A DNA stretch of 40,167 bases, from positions 1 through 40,167 of the forward strand of contig JALNXE010000034.1 of the NCBI GenBank assembly GCA_023230525.1. The letters are read 5' to 3'. The notes beneath the pieces are model-generated. The model saw nothing but the letters and a program-made list of their open reading frames with translations, was not told the origin of the DNA and searched no databases. The position numbers were made by a program, and so were the translations under genes. Origin of the DNA: Desulfobulbaceae bacterium. Lineage in GTDB: Bacteria; Desulfobacterota; Desulfobulbia; Desulfobulbales; SURF-16. Shown piece after piece: positions 16,187-24,384 of this stretch (the stretch's first letter is position 1; every line of letters begins with the position of its first letter).

Positions 16187-16606
16187 ATGATGAGTTCCGG
16201 CAGGAAATTCGCCATGATATTGACAATGACGGGATTGGTGCTGATGGGTACGTATCCGCTGCATGCCAGGCAGGTAGGACATTATAAATTTCTGGTGGAA
16301 TCGGAGGATCCGCAAAGATGTATTGACTGTCATTACGGGCAGGAGGATGATTCCAAGAACAGTCCCTGTCCGAAAAATTGCTTGGTCGATCCGGCATCAT
16401 CCCATCCGGTTGCCAAGAAATATCCGCCCCGCGGCAAGGAAAAGGAATATATACCCCTCAAGGAACTCAGGAAGACCGGCCTTGTCAAGCTGCAGGACGG
16501 CAAGATAACCTGCGTTTCCTGCCATGACGTGGCCAACAATATCGCCTATCACACAGTGGTGGAAGACAGGGGAACTCACCTCTGCAAGCTCTGTCATATC
16601 CGCTGA
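16187..16606 (+). CDS. Small periplasmic triheme cytochrome c
   Basis: 139 residues with a signal peptide (about 1-28, ending LHA) and three CXXCH haem c sites: CIDCH 45-49, CVSCH 109-113, CKLCH 133-137. A further CPKNC (61-65) lacks the His and is not a haem site, but together with SSHP at 71-74 it may provide a ligand or disulfide. The spacing does not match cytochrome c3 or c7, so I assign only 'multihaem c-type cytochrome', presumably a periplasmic electron carrier. ATG 16187 (or 16190) sits six bases after GGAGGG; an earlier in-frame TTG has no ribosome site. It converges on the bacteriohemerythrin gene with six bases between. Confidence 0.85.
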   Translation: MMSSGRKFAMILTMTGLVLMGTYPLHARQVGHYKFLVESEDPQRCIDCHYGQEDDSKNSPCPKNCLVDPASSHPVAKKYPPRGKEKEYIPLKELRKTGLVKLQDGKITCVSCHDVANNIAYHTVVEDRGTHLCKLCHIR

Positions 16607-16612
16607 GCCGCT

Positions 16613-17041
16613 TTATTTGACGGAAAGGAATGTGTCGTCAATATTGGCGACATATTTACTGTATTTCATATCTGAGGTAAGGATATGCTCCATGAGCCAT
16701 TCCTTCAGGAACAGGCCGATTTCCGGCAGCGCCTCCTTGCCGTAACTGTGCCAGTTCTCCCCGTGACGAAAGATTTCTTCCGTCAGTTTCTCATGTTCCT
16801 GCATGTGGGCATGTAACTGCTCCGGGGGATATCTGGCTATCTCAAGCAGTTTTTCTTCATCCCGGAAGTGTTTTTCCGCATACTGGATGAGCCGGTTCAA
16901 GATAGGATAGGCCAACTTCATGCCTTCTCCTCTAGCCACGGCCTGGTTGAAATCATTGATGATTTCCATAAGTTTCTGATGCTGGTGATCAAGGTATCCG
17001 GATTGTACGCTGCAAGCCCTGCTCCAAACGATTTTTTCCAT
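16613..17041 (-). CDS. Bacteriohemerythrin
   Basis: Di-iron oxygen-binding four-helix protein of 142 residues, single domain and cytoplasmic. The ligand pattern is complete: DHQH (H21), HFRDEE (H58, E62), HMQEH (H79, H83) and HILTSD (H119, D124). In anaerobes and microaerophiles such proteins bind or deliver O2 and are linked to oxygen protection or aerotaxis. The start has AGGTGA a few bases upstream. Placement beside a cytochrome c suggests a role in redox or oxygen response (inference). Confidence 0.94.
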   Translation of the reverse strand: MEKIVWSRACSVQSGYLDHQHQKLMEIINDFNQAVARGEGMKLAYPILNRLIQYAEKHFRDEEKLLEIARYPPEQLHAHMQEHEKLTEEIFRHGENWHSYGKEALPEIGLFLKEWLMEHILTSDMKYSKYVANIDDTFLSVK

Positions 17042-17062
17042 CAGTTCACCTTTTTGCCCTGG

Positions 17063-17089
17063 TTGTCGGCCACCGTTTTTTCTGCTGTC
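17063..17089 (-). promoter_or_regulatory. Weak FliA (sigma-28)-like promoter of the bacteriohemerythrin gene
   Basis: Minus strand: GCCGACAA (17070-17063; 7 of 8 to GCCGATAA) with GACA 15 bases upstream, only 2 of 4 to TAAA. The start would be near 17056, leaving a leader of about 15 bases that still contains AGGTGA. Suggestive only. Confidence 0.25.
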
Positions 17090-17661
17090 AGTATAAGTGA
17101 TTTTTTCACGAAAGGCCTGGGGAAATTTGCTGCCCTGTCGTTGGCTAGCTTTTTTTATGGGCGGCCTGTGGGGAAATCATCCGCTGCGACATTTTGCCGC
17201 ATTCACTTTCATGCTACGGCATGATATGGTCAGGTGTGGCGACAATGTATCGAACCCGAAGATCCATTGAAAGTTTTTCCGTCATGCACAACAGCAGCAG
17301 CCGGAATTCCCTCCTCCGGCTGCTGCTGTTGTGTTGATCCAGGTACAAAAAAATGCCCGTATACCTCAGCTGCCCGTCGATATTTTTCCCCCGCGCGTCG
17401 TAATCACAGCTTTTGCAGCAGCGCTGAGCCATTCTGTCTTGCCGAAAAATCCGGAGCGCAGTAAAGTCATTGCCCATCATGCGGTGATGTTGCGTCGAGC
17501 CGATTCCACATGTAAGGGACTTGGAAATTTCTAAAGTACCATTTATCGTTATCGTCATGCCCGAATGGTTTTATCGGACATCCGGCATAGATCCTGGATT
17601 CCCGATATATTTAGCATTGCCGGGTCACTAATAAAGCAGTGAAAAGTTAAAGCGGGGCAAT
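17090..17661. other. Intergenic region with hairpin and repeat remnant, no gene
   Basis: No reading frame here resembles a real protein. The stretch contains the strong hairpin listed separately and, at about 17556-17610, a decayed dispersed-repeat motif (GTCATGCCCGAATGG ... CTGGATTCCCGAT) similar in style to the GGATTCCCG palindromes carried by the MITE near 32900. The first plausible element for the next gene is the leader just before 17662. Confidence 0.5.
17287..17333. repeat. Perfect 19-bp stem hairpin, 9-base loop
   Basis: CACAACAGCAGCAGCCGGA (17287-17305) and its exact complement TCCGGCTGCTGCTGTTGTG (17315-17333) flank ATTCCCTCC. There is no adjacent U-tract, so it is not a standard terminator. 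It could be a small structured RNA, an attenuator or a remnant of a mobile palindrome. Confidence 0.85.
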
Positions 17662-18498
17662 ATGAAAAGAATCGAGGCATGTCTGGCGCGGTGCGAGAGT
17701 GATTCCCTGGCGAAAATTTTACGGACCGCCACCCTGGCAGCCCTCAAGGCAGGCCATATCCTGGCCGGATTGTATCATAAACCGCACCAGGTCCGGTACA
17801 AGGGCGAGATTGACCTGGTGACGGAAGCGGATGTGGCGGCCGAAAAATGCATTCTGGATATCCTTGCCGCCCAGTGTCCTGACGTTGCCGTTCTCTCCGA
17901 GGAGTCCCATGCCGTTTACGGTGAAGCGCCGCGGGGGCCGGTGTGGATCATCGACCCCTTGGACGGCACCACCAACTTTGCCCATGGCTTTCCCTGGTTT
18001 GCCGTATCCATTGCCTATGCGGAAAAGGGCCGGAGCCTGGCCGGGGTCATCTATGCGCCCATGCAGGATGAGCTGTTTTTTTCCTGTAAAGGCTGCGGGA
18101 CCTGGCTGAACGGAGAAAAAATCATGGTGTCCGGCACTGCTGAATTGCTCAGGTCGCTGTTGGCCACCGGCTTTCCCTATGATGTCAGGGAGAACCCGGA
18201 GGCGGTGCTGGCGGCTCTCCGCAGGTTTCTTACCCGCTGCCAGGGGGTGCGCCGGGCCGGGGCCGCGGCCCTGGATCTGGCTTACGTGGCCTGCGGCAGA
18301 CTGGATGGGTTTTGGGAGATCAAGCTCAAACCCTGGGACACGGCTGCCGGGTGGCTCATGGTGGAAGAGGCCGGCGGCATGGTCACTGATTTCAGAGGCG
18401 GCCCCTATTCACCCTTTGTGCCGGAGCTTGCCTCGTCTAACGGCTTGATTCATGCTGAGCTGACTGCCCATCTGCAGGAATTTTCCATGAATCTTTAG
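17662..18498 (+). CDS. Inositol monophosphatase-family phosphatase
   Basis: Mg-dependent phosphatase fold (inositol-1-phosphatase / fructose-1,6-bisphosphatase / SuhB superfamily), 278 residues. Metal-site motifs are complete: EE at 80-81 (VLSEES), DPLDGTTNF at 98-106 and PWDTAAG near 224-230. The substrate could be inositol phosphate, another sugar phosphate or PAP; motifs do not separate these. The N-terminus is about 20 residues longer than minimal members. The start ATG has only a weak GGGG upstream. Confidence 0.92.
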   Translation: MKRIEACLARCESDSLAKILRTATLAALKAGHILAGLYHKPHQVRYKGEIDLVTEADVAAEKCILDILAAQCPDVAVLSEESHAVYGEAPRGPVWIIDPLDGTTNFAHGFPWFAVSIAYAEKGRSLAGVIYAPMQDELFFSCKGCGTWLNGEKIMVSGTAELLRSLLATGFPYDVRENPEAVLAALRRFLTRCQGVRRAGAAALDLAYVACGRLDGFWEIKLKPWDTAAGWLMVEEAGGMVTDFRGGPYSPFVPELASSNGLIHAELTAHLQEFSMNL

Positions 18499-18557
18499 CG
18501 GATGGCCACCCGTACGCGCCGCTTCATGATCGATCAGCAGAGTATGAAAAAATAATC

Positions 18558-19208
18558 ATGCGCAAGCTTTTCCTGAAACTCCTTTTTTTCATGCTGGTGC
18601 TGGCTGCCCTTTTTCTTCTTGAGTTTAAACTCTTCGGCCAGGATTTCGAGCTGCTGTTCAACCAGCAGCGGTGCATTGAGTGGTTCAGCCGAATAAGGCC
18701 TTACGGTTGGGCCATCGGTATCGGCCTGCTGATGGGGGATCTCGTTCTGCCCGTACCGGCCACCGGCATCATGGCGGCATTAGGCAATGTCTACGGCGTT
18801 ATTGCCGGCACCCTGTTCAGCGTTATTGGTTCGGCCGGAGCAGGTTTTATCGGTTACGGGGTGGCGCGTTTCCTGGGTCGCAAGGGCAGCCGTTTTCTGG
18901 CCTCGGAGGAAGATCAGCGTCGTTTCCAGCGTCTGTTTGACAAATGGGGCGGCATGGCCATCATCGTCAGCCGCATCATGCCTGTTCTGCCGGAGGTGCT
19001 GACGATCCTGGCCGGTATCGCCCGCATGCATCCGATCAGGTTCAGTGTCTCTCTGCTGCTGGGCACGTTTTTCACCTCCCTGCTTTTTTCCTGGATTGGT
19101 TACGCCTCCCGGTCGCTGCCCGGTTATGGCATGCTGGCCGCCGTCCTGATTCCCCTGCTCATCTGGCCTGCTTTTCTCAAGTTTGTCCGCTTGCGACAAG
19201 GCGAGTAA
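18558..19208 (+). CDS. VTT-domain (TVP38/TMEM64, DedA-like) membrane protein
   Basis: 216 residues with an N-terminal hydrophobic helix (about 5-22) and further helices at about 50-75, 78-100, 155-178 and 190-208. The VTT (SNARE-associated Golgi) core is seen as PVPATGIMAALGNVYGVIAGT..S..G...GFIGYGVARFLGRKG, and later SRIMPVLPEVLTILAGIARM, with the conserved re-entrant Pro/Gly. Such proteins act in lipid flipping or envelope homeostasis; the exact role is unknown. It lies 59 bases after the phosphatase gene on the same strand, with no clear ribosome site. Confidence 0.85.
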   Translation: MRKLFLKLLFFMLVLAALFLLEFKLFGQDFELLFNQQRCIEWFSRIRPYGWAIGIGLLMGDLVLPVPATGIMAALGNVYGVIAGTLFSVIGSAGAGFIGYGVARFLGRKGSRFLASEEDQRRFQRLFDKWGGMAIIVSRIMPVLPEVLTILAGIARMHPIRFSVSLLLGTFFTSLLFSWIGYASRSLPGYGMLAAVLIPLLIWPAFLKFVRLRQGE

Positions 19209-19381
19209 ATTTTTTTGCCGGGTAACCCCGTCGGACCGTTTTATCATTTTCAGCTGCCGGGAGCAGTGGTCCGGCGTTTCGGCAGTCATCGCTTTCCCGA
19301 TGATTTTCCTTTTTTTTCACATAACTACCCCGTCAGCATGCAATAAAAAATTGACTTTTCTGCGGCCCTTGACCTAACCTT

Positions 19382-19408
19382 TTAAGAAACCAGGATTGCC
19401 GACGATAA
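19382..19408 (+). promoter_or_regulatory. FliA (sigma-28)-like promoter of the sensor/chemoreceptor operon
   Basis: TTAA (19382-19385), exactly 15 bases, then GACGATAA (19401-19408), against consensus TAAA-N15-GCCGATAA (3 of 4 and 7 of 8). The predicted start is about 19415, 40 bases before ATG 19455. A FliA promoter is what one expects for chemotaxis genes. Confidence 0.55.
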
Positions 19409-19454
19409 CGGTTGCGCACTAACAGATTTTATAATGATATTGGAGGGGAAAAAG

Positions 19455-20015
19455 ATGAGAAGGACTCTGGTGTTTGTTATTTCCGGTCTGTTTTTTCTTG
19501 CAGGTGTCATTGCCGCCCATGCCGGGGAGCAGGCGCCGCAGCAGGTCATTGATCTGGCCAATTCAACCCTGGCCGCCCTGGGCTCGGACCCGGTTATCGT
19601 GCAAGCGGTCCGGGATGAGAACGCCAAAGGCAAAACCCTGGCCCAGATCCAGGAGAAAGACGCGACATGGAAGGCCTTTGCCGGCATTGCCGACTACATG
19701 AAGGCCATCATGGATTCGGAATGCGGCAAACATGTCCGCAAAATTCAGGAGAGCGCCCCTTATTATGCGGAAATTTTTGTCATGGACAACCAGGGCGCCA
19801 ATGTGGCCATGACCGATAAGACTTCTGACTACTGGCAGGGTGATGAGGACAAATTCCAGAAATCCTTTGCCAACGGCGCAGGCGCCATCTTTGTTGATGA
19901 GGTCAAGTTTGATGACAGCGCCCAGACGTACCAGGTGCAGGTATCCGTACCGGTGATGGATGGCGGCAAGGCCATCGGCGCCATTACCGTTGGCATCGAT
20001 GTGGATAAGATCTGA
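19455..20015 (+). CDS. Secreted PDC/Cache-like sensor-domain protein
   Basis: 186 residues: a cleavable signal peptide (MRRTLVFVISGLFFLAGVIAAHA-G, about 1-23) and one PDC-like fold. YYAEIFVMDNQGANVAMTDKTSDYWQGDEDKFQKSFANG and YQVQVSVPVMDGGKAIGAITVGIDV are the typical ligand-domain strands of extracellular Cache sensors. No transmembrane output domain follows, so it should be a free periplasmic ligand-binding protein. GGAGGGG six bases before ATG 19455 fixes the start. The chemoreceptor gene begins 76 bases downstream, so this may present a ligand to that receptor (inference). Confidence 0.8.
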   Translation: MRRTLVFVISGLFFLAGVIAAHAGEQAPQQVIDLANSTLAALGSDPVIVQAVRDENAKGKTLAQIQEKDATWKAFAGIADYMKAIMDSECGKHVRKIQESAPYYAEIFVMDNQGANVAMTDKTSDYWQGDEDKFQKSFANGAGAIFVDEVKFDDSAQTYQVQVSVPVMDGGKAIGAITVGIDVDKI

Positions 20016-20091
20016 AACAGCGTGGTGGTTGCCGGTTTATTGTCAGACGTACTGCAGGCAGCAACGCATAATTTTCAGGGAGGTTGCCGGG

Positions 20092-21729
20092 GTGGAATGG
20101 TTCAAAAATCTTAAAGTGGGGGCAAGGCTTATTGCCAGCTTTGCGGTCATGATTATCTTCATGGCAGTGATCGGCATGGTCGGTTACCGGAGCATCGATG
20201 TCATCTACCGCCATCTCGAAGGGATTTTTGCCGTCAACCTGCCCGGCATGGACTATCTGATCGAAGCGGACCGTGATCTGCAGCAGCTGCTGGTGGCGGA
20301 ACGTTCCATGGTCTTTGCCAATACCCAGTCGGCGGAATTCAAGGGGCTGGTGGATGAGTATGAAACAAACCTCAAGCAGGCCGATGAACGGTGGGAAAAG
20401 TATAAGGCCCTTGCCGCCTCCCCTGAGGAAAAGGCGCTGATTCCGAAATTCGAAAAGGCGCGGGAGGAGTGGAAAGTCATATCCCGCCGGGTGGTTGACG
20501 GCCGCCTTGCCGATACCAGAGAGGGGCGGCGGGAAGCGCTCGATCTCACGTTGGGAGTGGCCAGGCAGAAGTTTGAAGAGATGCGGGATTATCTTGACCA
20601 GCTTACCGGCCTCAACCTGAAAGCGGCTGAAAATGCCCATGAAAAATCAAGTGCAACCTATCGGTCCACGGTGATTCTTTTACTGGCAGCAATCGGCGCC
20701 GGCCTGTTGGCTGCCGTCCTGCTGGTGTGGGCCTTGAGCCGCGGCGTAACCGGACCGCTCAAGAAGATGATCGAAGGGCTCTCCTCTGCTGCCGGCCAGA
20801 TTAATGCCGGATCGGCCCAGCTCGCCGCCGGCAGCCAGTCATTGGCCGAGGGGGCCTCCGAGCAGGCCGCCTCCATTGAAGAAACATCGGCCTCCATTGA
20901 AGAACTCTCTTCCATGACCAGGGCCAACGCCGGCAATGCCGACGCGGCAAAGAGTATGATGGTATCAACCTCGGAGATCGTGGGCAAGGTCAACAGACAC
21001 ATGGACGAAATGGCTGCCGCCATAGCTGAGATCAATAAGTCAAGCGAGGAGACGGGCAAGATTATCAAAACCATTGATGAGATTGCCTTTCAGACCAATC
21101 TGCTGGCGCTTAATGCCGCGGTTGAGGCGGCCAGGGCCGGGGCGGCCGGCGCCGGCTTTGCGGTGGTGGCCGATGAGGTCCGCAATCTGGCCATGCGGGC
21201 GGCCGAGGCGGCAAAAAATACCTCCCGCCTGATTGCCGATACCATCAGGGCCGTGCAGAATGGCAACAAGCTTACCTTGCTGACCCAGGAGGCCGTTGCC
21301 GAGAATGTTGATATCGCCCAAAAGGTCGGTGATCTGGTTGCAGAGATTGCCAGTGCTTCCAGTGAACAGGCCCAGGGTATTGAGCAGTTGAACAAGGCGA
21401 TTTCGGAAATGGATAGCGTGGTGCAGCGGGTGGCGGCCAATGCCGAGGAAACTGCCTCGACAGCGGAGGAGATGAATGCCCAGTCGGAACAGCTGCAGAC
21501 CATGGTCGGTGATTTGACCGCCCTGGTGGGACATGCGGCAGAGGGCAAGGGGAGCCGGCGTATGGTCAAAGGCAGGGAGCCTCACCTCACAAAAGAACCG
21601 GTGCGGGGCAGACCTGCCCTGGCGGCTCCTGTGCGCAAGCAGGTCAGGGGAGACAAGGCCGGAAAGGCAAAAGAGAGGAAGCCGGAGCAGATCATCCCTT
21701 TGGATGATGAGGATTTTAAGGACTTTTGA
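20092..21729 (+). CDS. Methyl-accepting chemotaxis protein
   Basis: Transmembrane chemoreceptor, 545 residues. TM1 (about 11-32), a periplasmic four-helix-bundle sensor of the 4HB_MCP type (about 33-190), TM2 (about 195-215), a short HAMP-like stretch, then a long cytoplasmic coiled coil. The kinase-control tip is complete: IDEIAFQTNLLALNAAVEAARAG with AGFAVVADEVRNLA. The C-terminus ends PLDDEDFKDF, possibly a tether for adaptation enzymes. GTG 20092 is chosen because GGGAGG lies eight bases upstream and the product then starts VEWFKNLKVGARL, like relatives; a longer frame to 19960 overlaps the upstream gene. Confidence 0.95.
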   Translation: MEWFKNLKVGARLIASFAVMIIFMAVIGMVGYRSIDVIYRHLEGIFAVNLPGMDYLIEADRDLQQLLVAERSMVFANTQSAEFKGLVDEYETNLKQADERWEKYKALAASPEEKALIPKFEKAREEWKVISRRVVDGRLADTREGRREALDLTLGVARQKFEEMRDYLDQLTGLNLKAAENAHEKSSATYRSTVILLLAAIGAGLLAAVLLVWALSRGVTGPLKKMIEGLSSAAGQINAGSAQLAAGSQSLAEGASEQAASIEETSASIEELSSMTRANAGNADAAKSMMVSTSEIVGKVNRHMDEMAAAIAEINKSSEETGKIIKTIDEIAFQTNLLALNAAVEAARAGAAGAGFAVVADEVRNLAMRAAEAAKNTSRLIADTIRAVQNGNKLTLLTQEAVAENVDIAQKVGDLVAEIASASSEQAQGIEQLNKAISEMDSVVQRVAANAEETASTAEEMNAQSEQLQTMVGDLTALVGHAAEGKGSRRMVKGREPHLTKEPVRGRPALAAPVRKQVRGDKAGKAKERKPEQIIPLDDEDFKDF

Positions 21730-21756
21730 TTTGTCCGTTGTTCAGGAAAAAGGCAT

Positions 21757-21787
21757 AAAAAAAGGGGCTGTAAAAGCCCCTTTTTTT
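21757..21787. terminator. Bidirectional intrinsic terminator
   Basis: GGGGCT - GTAAA - AGCCCC (21764-21780) is flanked by seven A on the left and seven T on the right, so it can end both the chemoreceptor operon (plus) and the PEP-CTERM gene (minus). Confidence 0.9.
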
Positions 21788-21806
21788 ATGTGGTGCAGAG
21801 ATATGG

Positions 21807-22445
21807 TTAGCTCGTGGGAGAGCTGTATTTTTTTCTGGCAAATCCTGCCAGTCCTGCCAGGCCGGTGCCGAACAGCAGCATGGTGGCGGGTTCGGGGACG
21901 GGGGCGACATCACCGCCAATAGTTTCCGAGTCTCCCATACCAATGAGATTGTTTTCGGTTGTTGCTTGGAAGTGGACTGCCATCAGTACTTGAGGGGTAT
22001 TGTTGGGATAAGACCATTGGTATAAATCTGATATGCTTAATGTCTGGACAGCAGAAAGAGTGAAAGATACCTGATCATAAGAAGGTGCACCATCCCCAAA
22101 ATTGATGGAGTAATCAAAATCTAAGTTTCCCCCACCGGCGATAGTAGGCGAATCATCGAGCGTGCTGACAGGAGCGCCCAGAGTGATCGCAAGGTTGGTT
22201 GGGGCGTTTATCAAGTTAAAATAAAATTCATGAATATCGGCATCGCTACCGAGTAAAACGGTGTTTGCGGTAATTACAAAGTTCAGGTCTCCGCCGCTTT
22301 CCGTGATTTCAACGGTTCCATAACTATTTGTTGTCGGCAAGTCGCCGTCAAATTCATAATTTAAATCTATTGTAAGCGCTTGTGCAGAAGCACACCATAG
22401 GGATGACATGCCTAATAACAAAAGCGTTGTGATTGATTTCTTCAT
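21807..22445 (-). CDS. PEP-CTERM sorting-domain protein
   Basis: 212 residues: signal peptide (about 1-24, ending SAQA), a beta-rich acidic body without a recognised domain, and a C-terminal sorting signal VPEPATMLLFGTGLAGLAGFARKK (motif, hydrophobic helix, basic tail). Such proteins are processed by an exosortase and exported with the extracellular polysaccharide or biofilm matrix. No exosortase is in the window, so it must act from elsewhere. GGAGG precedes ATG 22445. The body is AT-richer than its neighbours. Confidence 0.92.
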   Translation of the reverse strand: MKKSITTLLLLGMSSLWCASAQALTIDLNYEFDGDLPTTNSYGTVEITESGGDLNFVITANTVLLGSDADIHEFYFNLINAPTNLAITLGAPVSTLDDSPTIAGGGNLDFDYSINFGDGAPSYDQVSFTLSAVQTLSISDLYQWSYPNNTPQVLMAVHFQATTENNLIGMGDSETIGGDVAPVPEPATMLLFGTGLAGLAGFARKKYSSPTS

Positions 22446-22479
22446 AATTTCCTCCACATTAAATTCTTAATTATATATA

Positions 22480-22494
22480 GCAATTTTTGGACCA
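22480..22494 (-). promoter_or_regulatory. Candidate sigma-54 promoter of the PEP-CTERM gene
   Basis: Minus strand TGGTCCAAAAATTGC keeps GG and GC ten bases apart and matches TGG and TTGC of the -24/-12 consensus. The start would be near 22468, leaving a 22-base leader with GGAGG. PEP-CTERM genes in several groups are controlled by the PrsK/PrsR sigma-54 system (established for the family; inferred here). Confidence 0.55.
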
Positions 22495-22591
22495 TGGAGG
22501 CGATAGGTTTGCGTGTTTTTTTGTTGAATGATTCCTGCTTGTTAAGTGCGATAACGTCTCGGATTTAAATGTGCTTTGGTGTTTTTTTGTT

Positions 22592-22628
22592 CATTTTCCC
22601 GGAAAATTCCGTATTTTCTGGAAAAATG
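22592..22628. promoter_or_regulatory. 37-bp imperfect palindrome, candidate activator site
   Basis: CATTTTCCCGGAAAAT - TCCGT - ATTTTCTGGAAAAATG: 14 of 16 bases pair between arms. It lies about 100-135 bases upstream of the -24/-12 site, the usual place for a sigma-54 enhancer-binding protein. The other gene that could use it is the divergent TSUP gene at 22772. Confidence 0.5.
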
Positions 22629-22771
22629 AGATATTGAATTACTTTTTGCATGGGATGCTCAAAGGGGGGTATCATTAGAGAACTGGTGAAGTATATTCTT
22701 TCCCGTTGAGTGAGTCATAGGAAAAAGGATGTCAATGTAGTCTTCTAAATCGTATTTGAAAAATAAAATAT

Positions 22772-23494
22772 ATGTCCCATTCCTATTTCATCGCCCTCAT
22801 CTCCCTGGCCGCAGGCTTTACCCAGGGGGTATCCGGCTTCGGTTCGGCCCTGGTGGCCATGCCTCTGCTGCTTCTCTTTCTGGACGCACAAACCGCGGTG
22901 CCGCTCTGCATGCTGAACGGTCTGATCATCACCGCCTTTCTCTCGCTGCAGCTGCGGGTGAATGTTGACTGGCGGAAAATAAGGCCGCTGCTCATCGGCT
23001 GTCTGCCGGGTATCTATGTGGGAGCGCGTTTTCTCAAGGAGGCGGACAGTGACCTGATCAAGCTTCTGCTGGGGGTGATGCTGGTCGGCTATGCCCTGTA
23101 CAGTATGTTTTTCAAACCAAGGGAGAGAACAATTGCGCCTTTCTGGTCCTATATCGCCGGGTTCTTCACCGGGGTGATCAGCAGCGCCTTCAGCGCCGGC
23201 GGGCCGCCCACCATCATTTACACCACGCAGAAGGGCTGGGACAAGGATGATATCAAGGCCACCCTTTCCGTGTTCTTTTTTACCACCGGTATCATAATGG
23301 CCGGCGCCTATTCCCTGGCCGGACTGATAACCACGGCAGTGCTGCGCTATTTTTCCCTCTCCGCCGCCTTTGTTCTGCTGGGGGTGATGGCCGGCTCGTT
23401 CTGTTACGGCAAGGTGGCCAGGGAAACCTATCTGAAGATTATTCTCAACCTGCTGGTGGTGATGGGGGGGATGATGATTTTTTCGGCCCTGTGA
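22772..23494 (+). CDS. TSUP (TauE/SafE)-family permease
   Basis: 240-residue membrane protein with about seven hydrophobic segments and the two family repeats, seen as LAAGFTQGVSGFGSALVAMPLLL (about 12-34) and AGFFTGVISSAFSAGGPPTIIY (about 129-150). Relatives move sulfite, sulfoacetate or other small organic anions; the substrate is unknown. No Shine-Dalgarno is seen at ATG 22772, so translation may be weak or the start uncertain. It converges on the TraB gene with an 8-base gap. Confidence 0.88.
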   Translation: MSHSYFIALISLAAGFTQGVSGFGSALVAMPLLLLFLDAQTAVPLCMLNGLIITAFLSLQLRVNVDWRKIRPLLIGCLPGIYVGARFLKEADSDLIKLLLGVMLVGYALYSMFFKPRERTIAPFWSYIAGFFTGVISSAFSAGGPPTIIYTTQKGWDKDDIKATLSVFFFTTGIIMAGAYSLAGLITTAVLRYFSLSAAFVLLGVMAGSFCYGKVARETYLKIILNLLVVMGGMMIFSAL

Positions 23495-23502
23495 GGCGTT
23501 TC

Positions 23503-24384
23503 TCAGCGCTGCGCCACGGAATAGCCTTGGCGGCGCAGGAGATCCACCACGCTGTCCGGGCCCACCAGATGGCCTGCTCCTACCACCACCAGCGTCACCG
23601 GTTGACGCTGCAGGATTTTTTCCAGTATCGGCAGCCAGTTTTTATTGCGTTGCAGCACCAGCCGCTTATACTGGTGCGGATACCCGGCAAAGCTTTTGGC
23701 GATCAGGCCGTAGAGCTTTTCGCCGTCGCCGTTTTCCCAGGCGCTTTTCATCTCGGCGGACGAGGAATCGGCCAGCTGCAGGTCGTCCAGGGTCTGCAGG
23801 AGAAATTCCTCCTGCTCCCGGCGGGACTGGCTGTAAAAAAGGCTGAGCTGGAAATCCACCGACTCCAGGGGGATTATTTCCTTTTTATCCTGCTTCGCCC
23901 TGGTGTAAAAATGTTCATCCAGACCGTACCGGGCCAGAAAGCCAAGTCGCTCAAGATCGGCCACCGTCAACGTCAGGGCGCAGAGCCAGGGTTTCATCTG
24001 CGTGAACTTTTCCTCCGGGATTTTCAGCATGGCCATCCTGTGCTGCAGGCGCTGCCAGGTGTGGGGACTGAGCTGCTGCTGCAGGGTCTGGCCGGCCGGC
24101 ACCCTGCCGTAGGTGACGATTTTCTGCTGCATGTCCGGACTGTCCATTTCATCCATATCCGTTTCAAAGACCACGGTGCTGCTTGCCGCGTAAATCTCCT
24201 CCATGACCGGCGGCAGGGGATAGTCGTCTTTTTTCAGCGCATGGAGCGAGCCCAGCAGATAGAGGGTATGTTCCCCTGAGCTTACCTGCCAGAGGGTGTT
24301 TTTGGCCTGGGCCGGGCCGGCCAGCAGCAGGATGAGCAGCAGCCACAGGCTGACGGATAAACGGCAGCGTAAGGCCTTTTTCAT
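23503..24384 (-). CDS. TraB/GumN-family protein
   Basis: 293 residues, with a signal peptide (about 1-27, ending PAQA). Family motifs: LLGSLHALKKDDYPLPPVMEEIYAAS near the start (GxxH) and VVGAGHLVGPDSVVDLLRRQGY at the end (GxxH with a following Ser/Asp), plus an internal Glu-rich helix region. These are conserved catalytic-like His/Glu residues of the TIKI/TraB metalloprotease-like fold; the biochemical role is unproven in bacteria. Its start overlaps the dihydrouridine synthase stop (ATGA), so it is the last gene of the asnS operon. Confidence 0.88.
   Translation of the reverse strand: MKKALRCRLSVSLWLLLILLLAGPAQAKNTLWQVSSGEHTLYLLGSLHALKKDDYPLPPVMEEIYAASSTVVFETDMDEMDSPDMQQKIVTYGRVPAGQTLQQQLSPHTWQRLQHRMAMLKIPEEKFTQMKPWLCALTLTVADLERLGFLARYGLDEHFYTRAKQDKKEIIPLESVDFQLSLFYSQSRREQEEFLLQTLDDLQLADSSSAEMKSAWENGDGEKLYGLIAKSFAGYPHQYKRLVLQRNKNWLPILEKILQRQPVTLVVVGAGHLVGPDSVVDLLRRQGYSVAQR

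Noticed and set aside
17214..17558. 114-codon minus-strand frame in the intergenic region
   Set aside because: It runs through the perfect hairpin, has no ribosome site and no recognisable domain.
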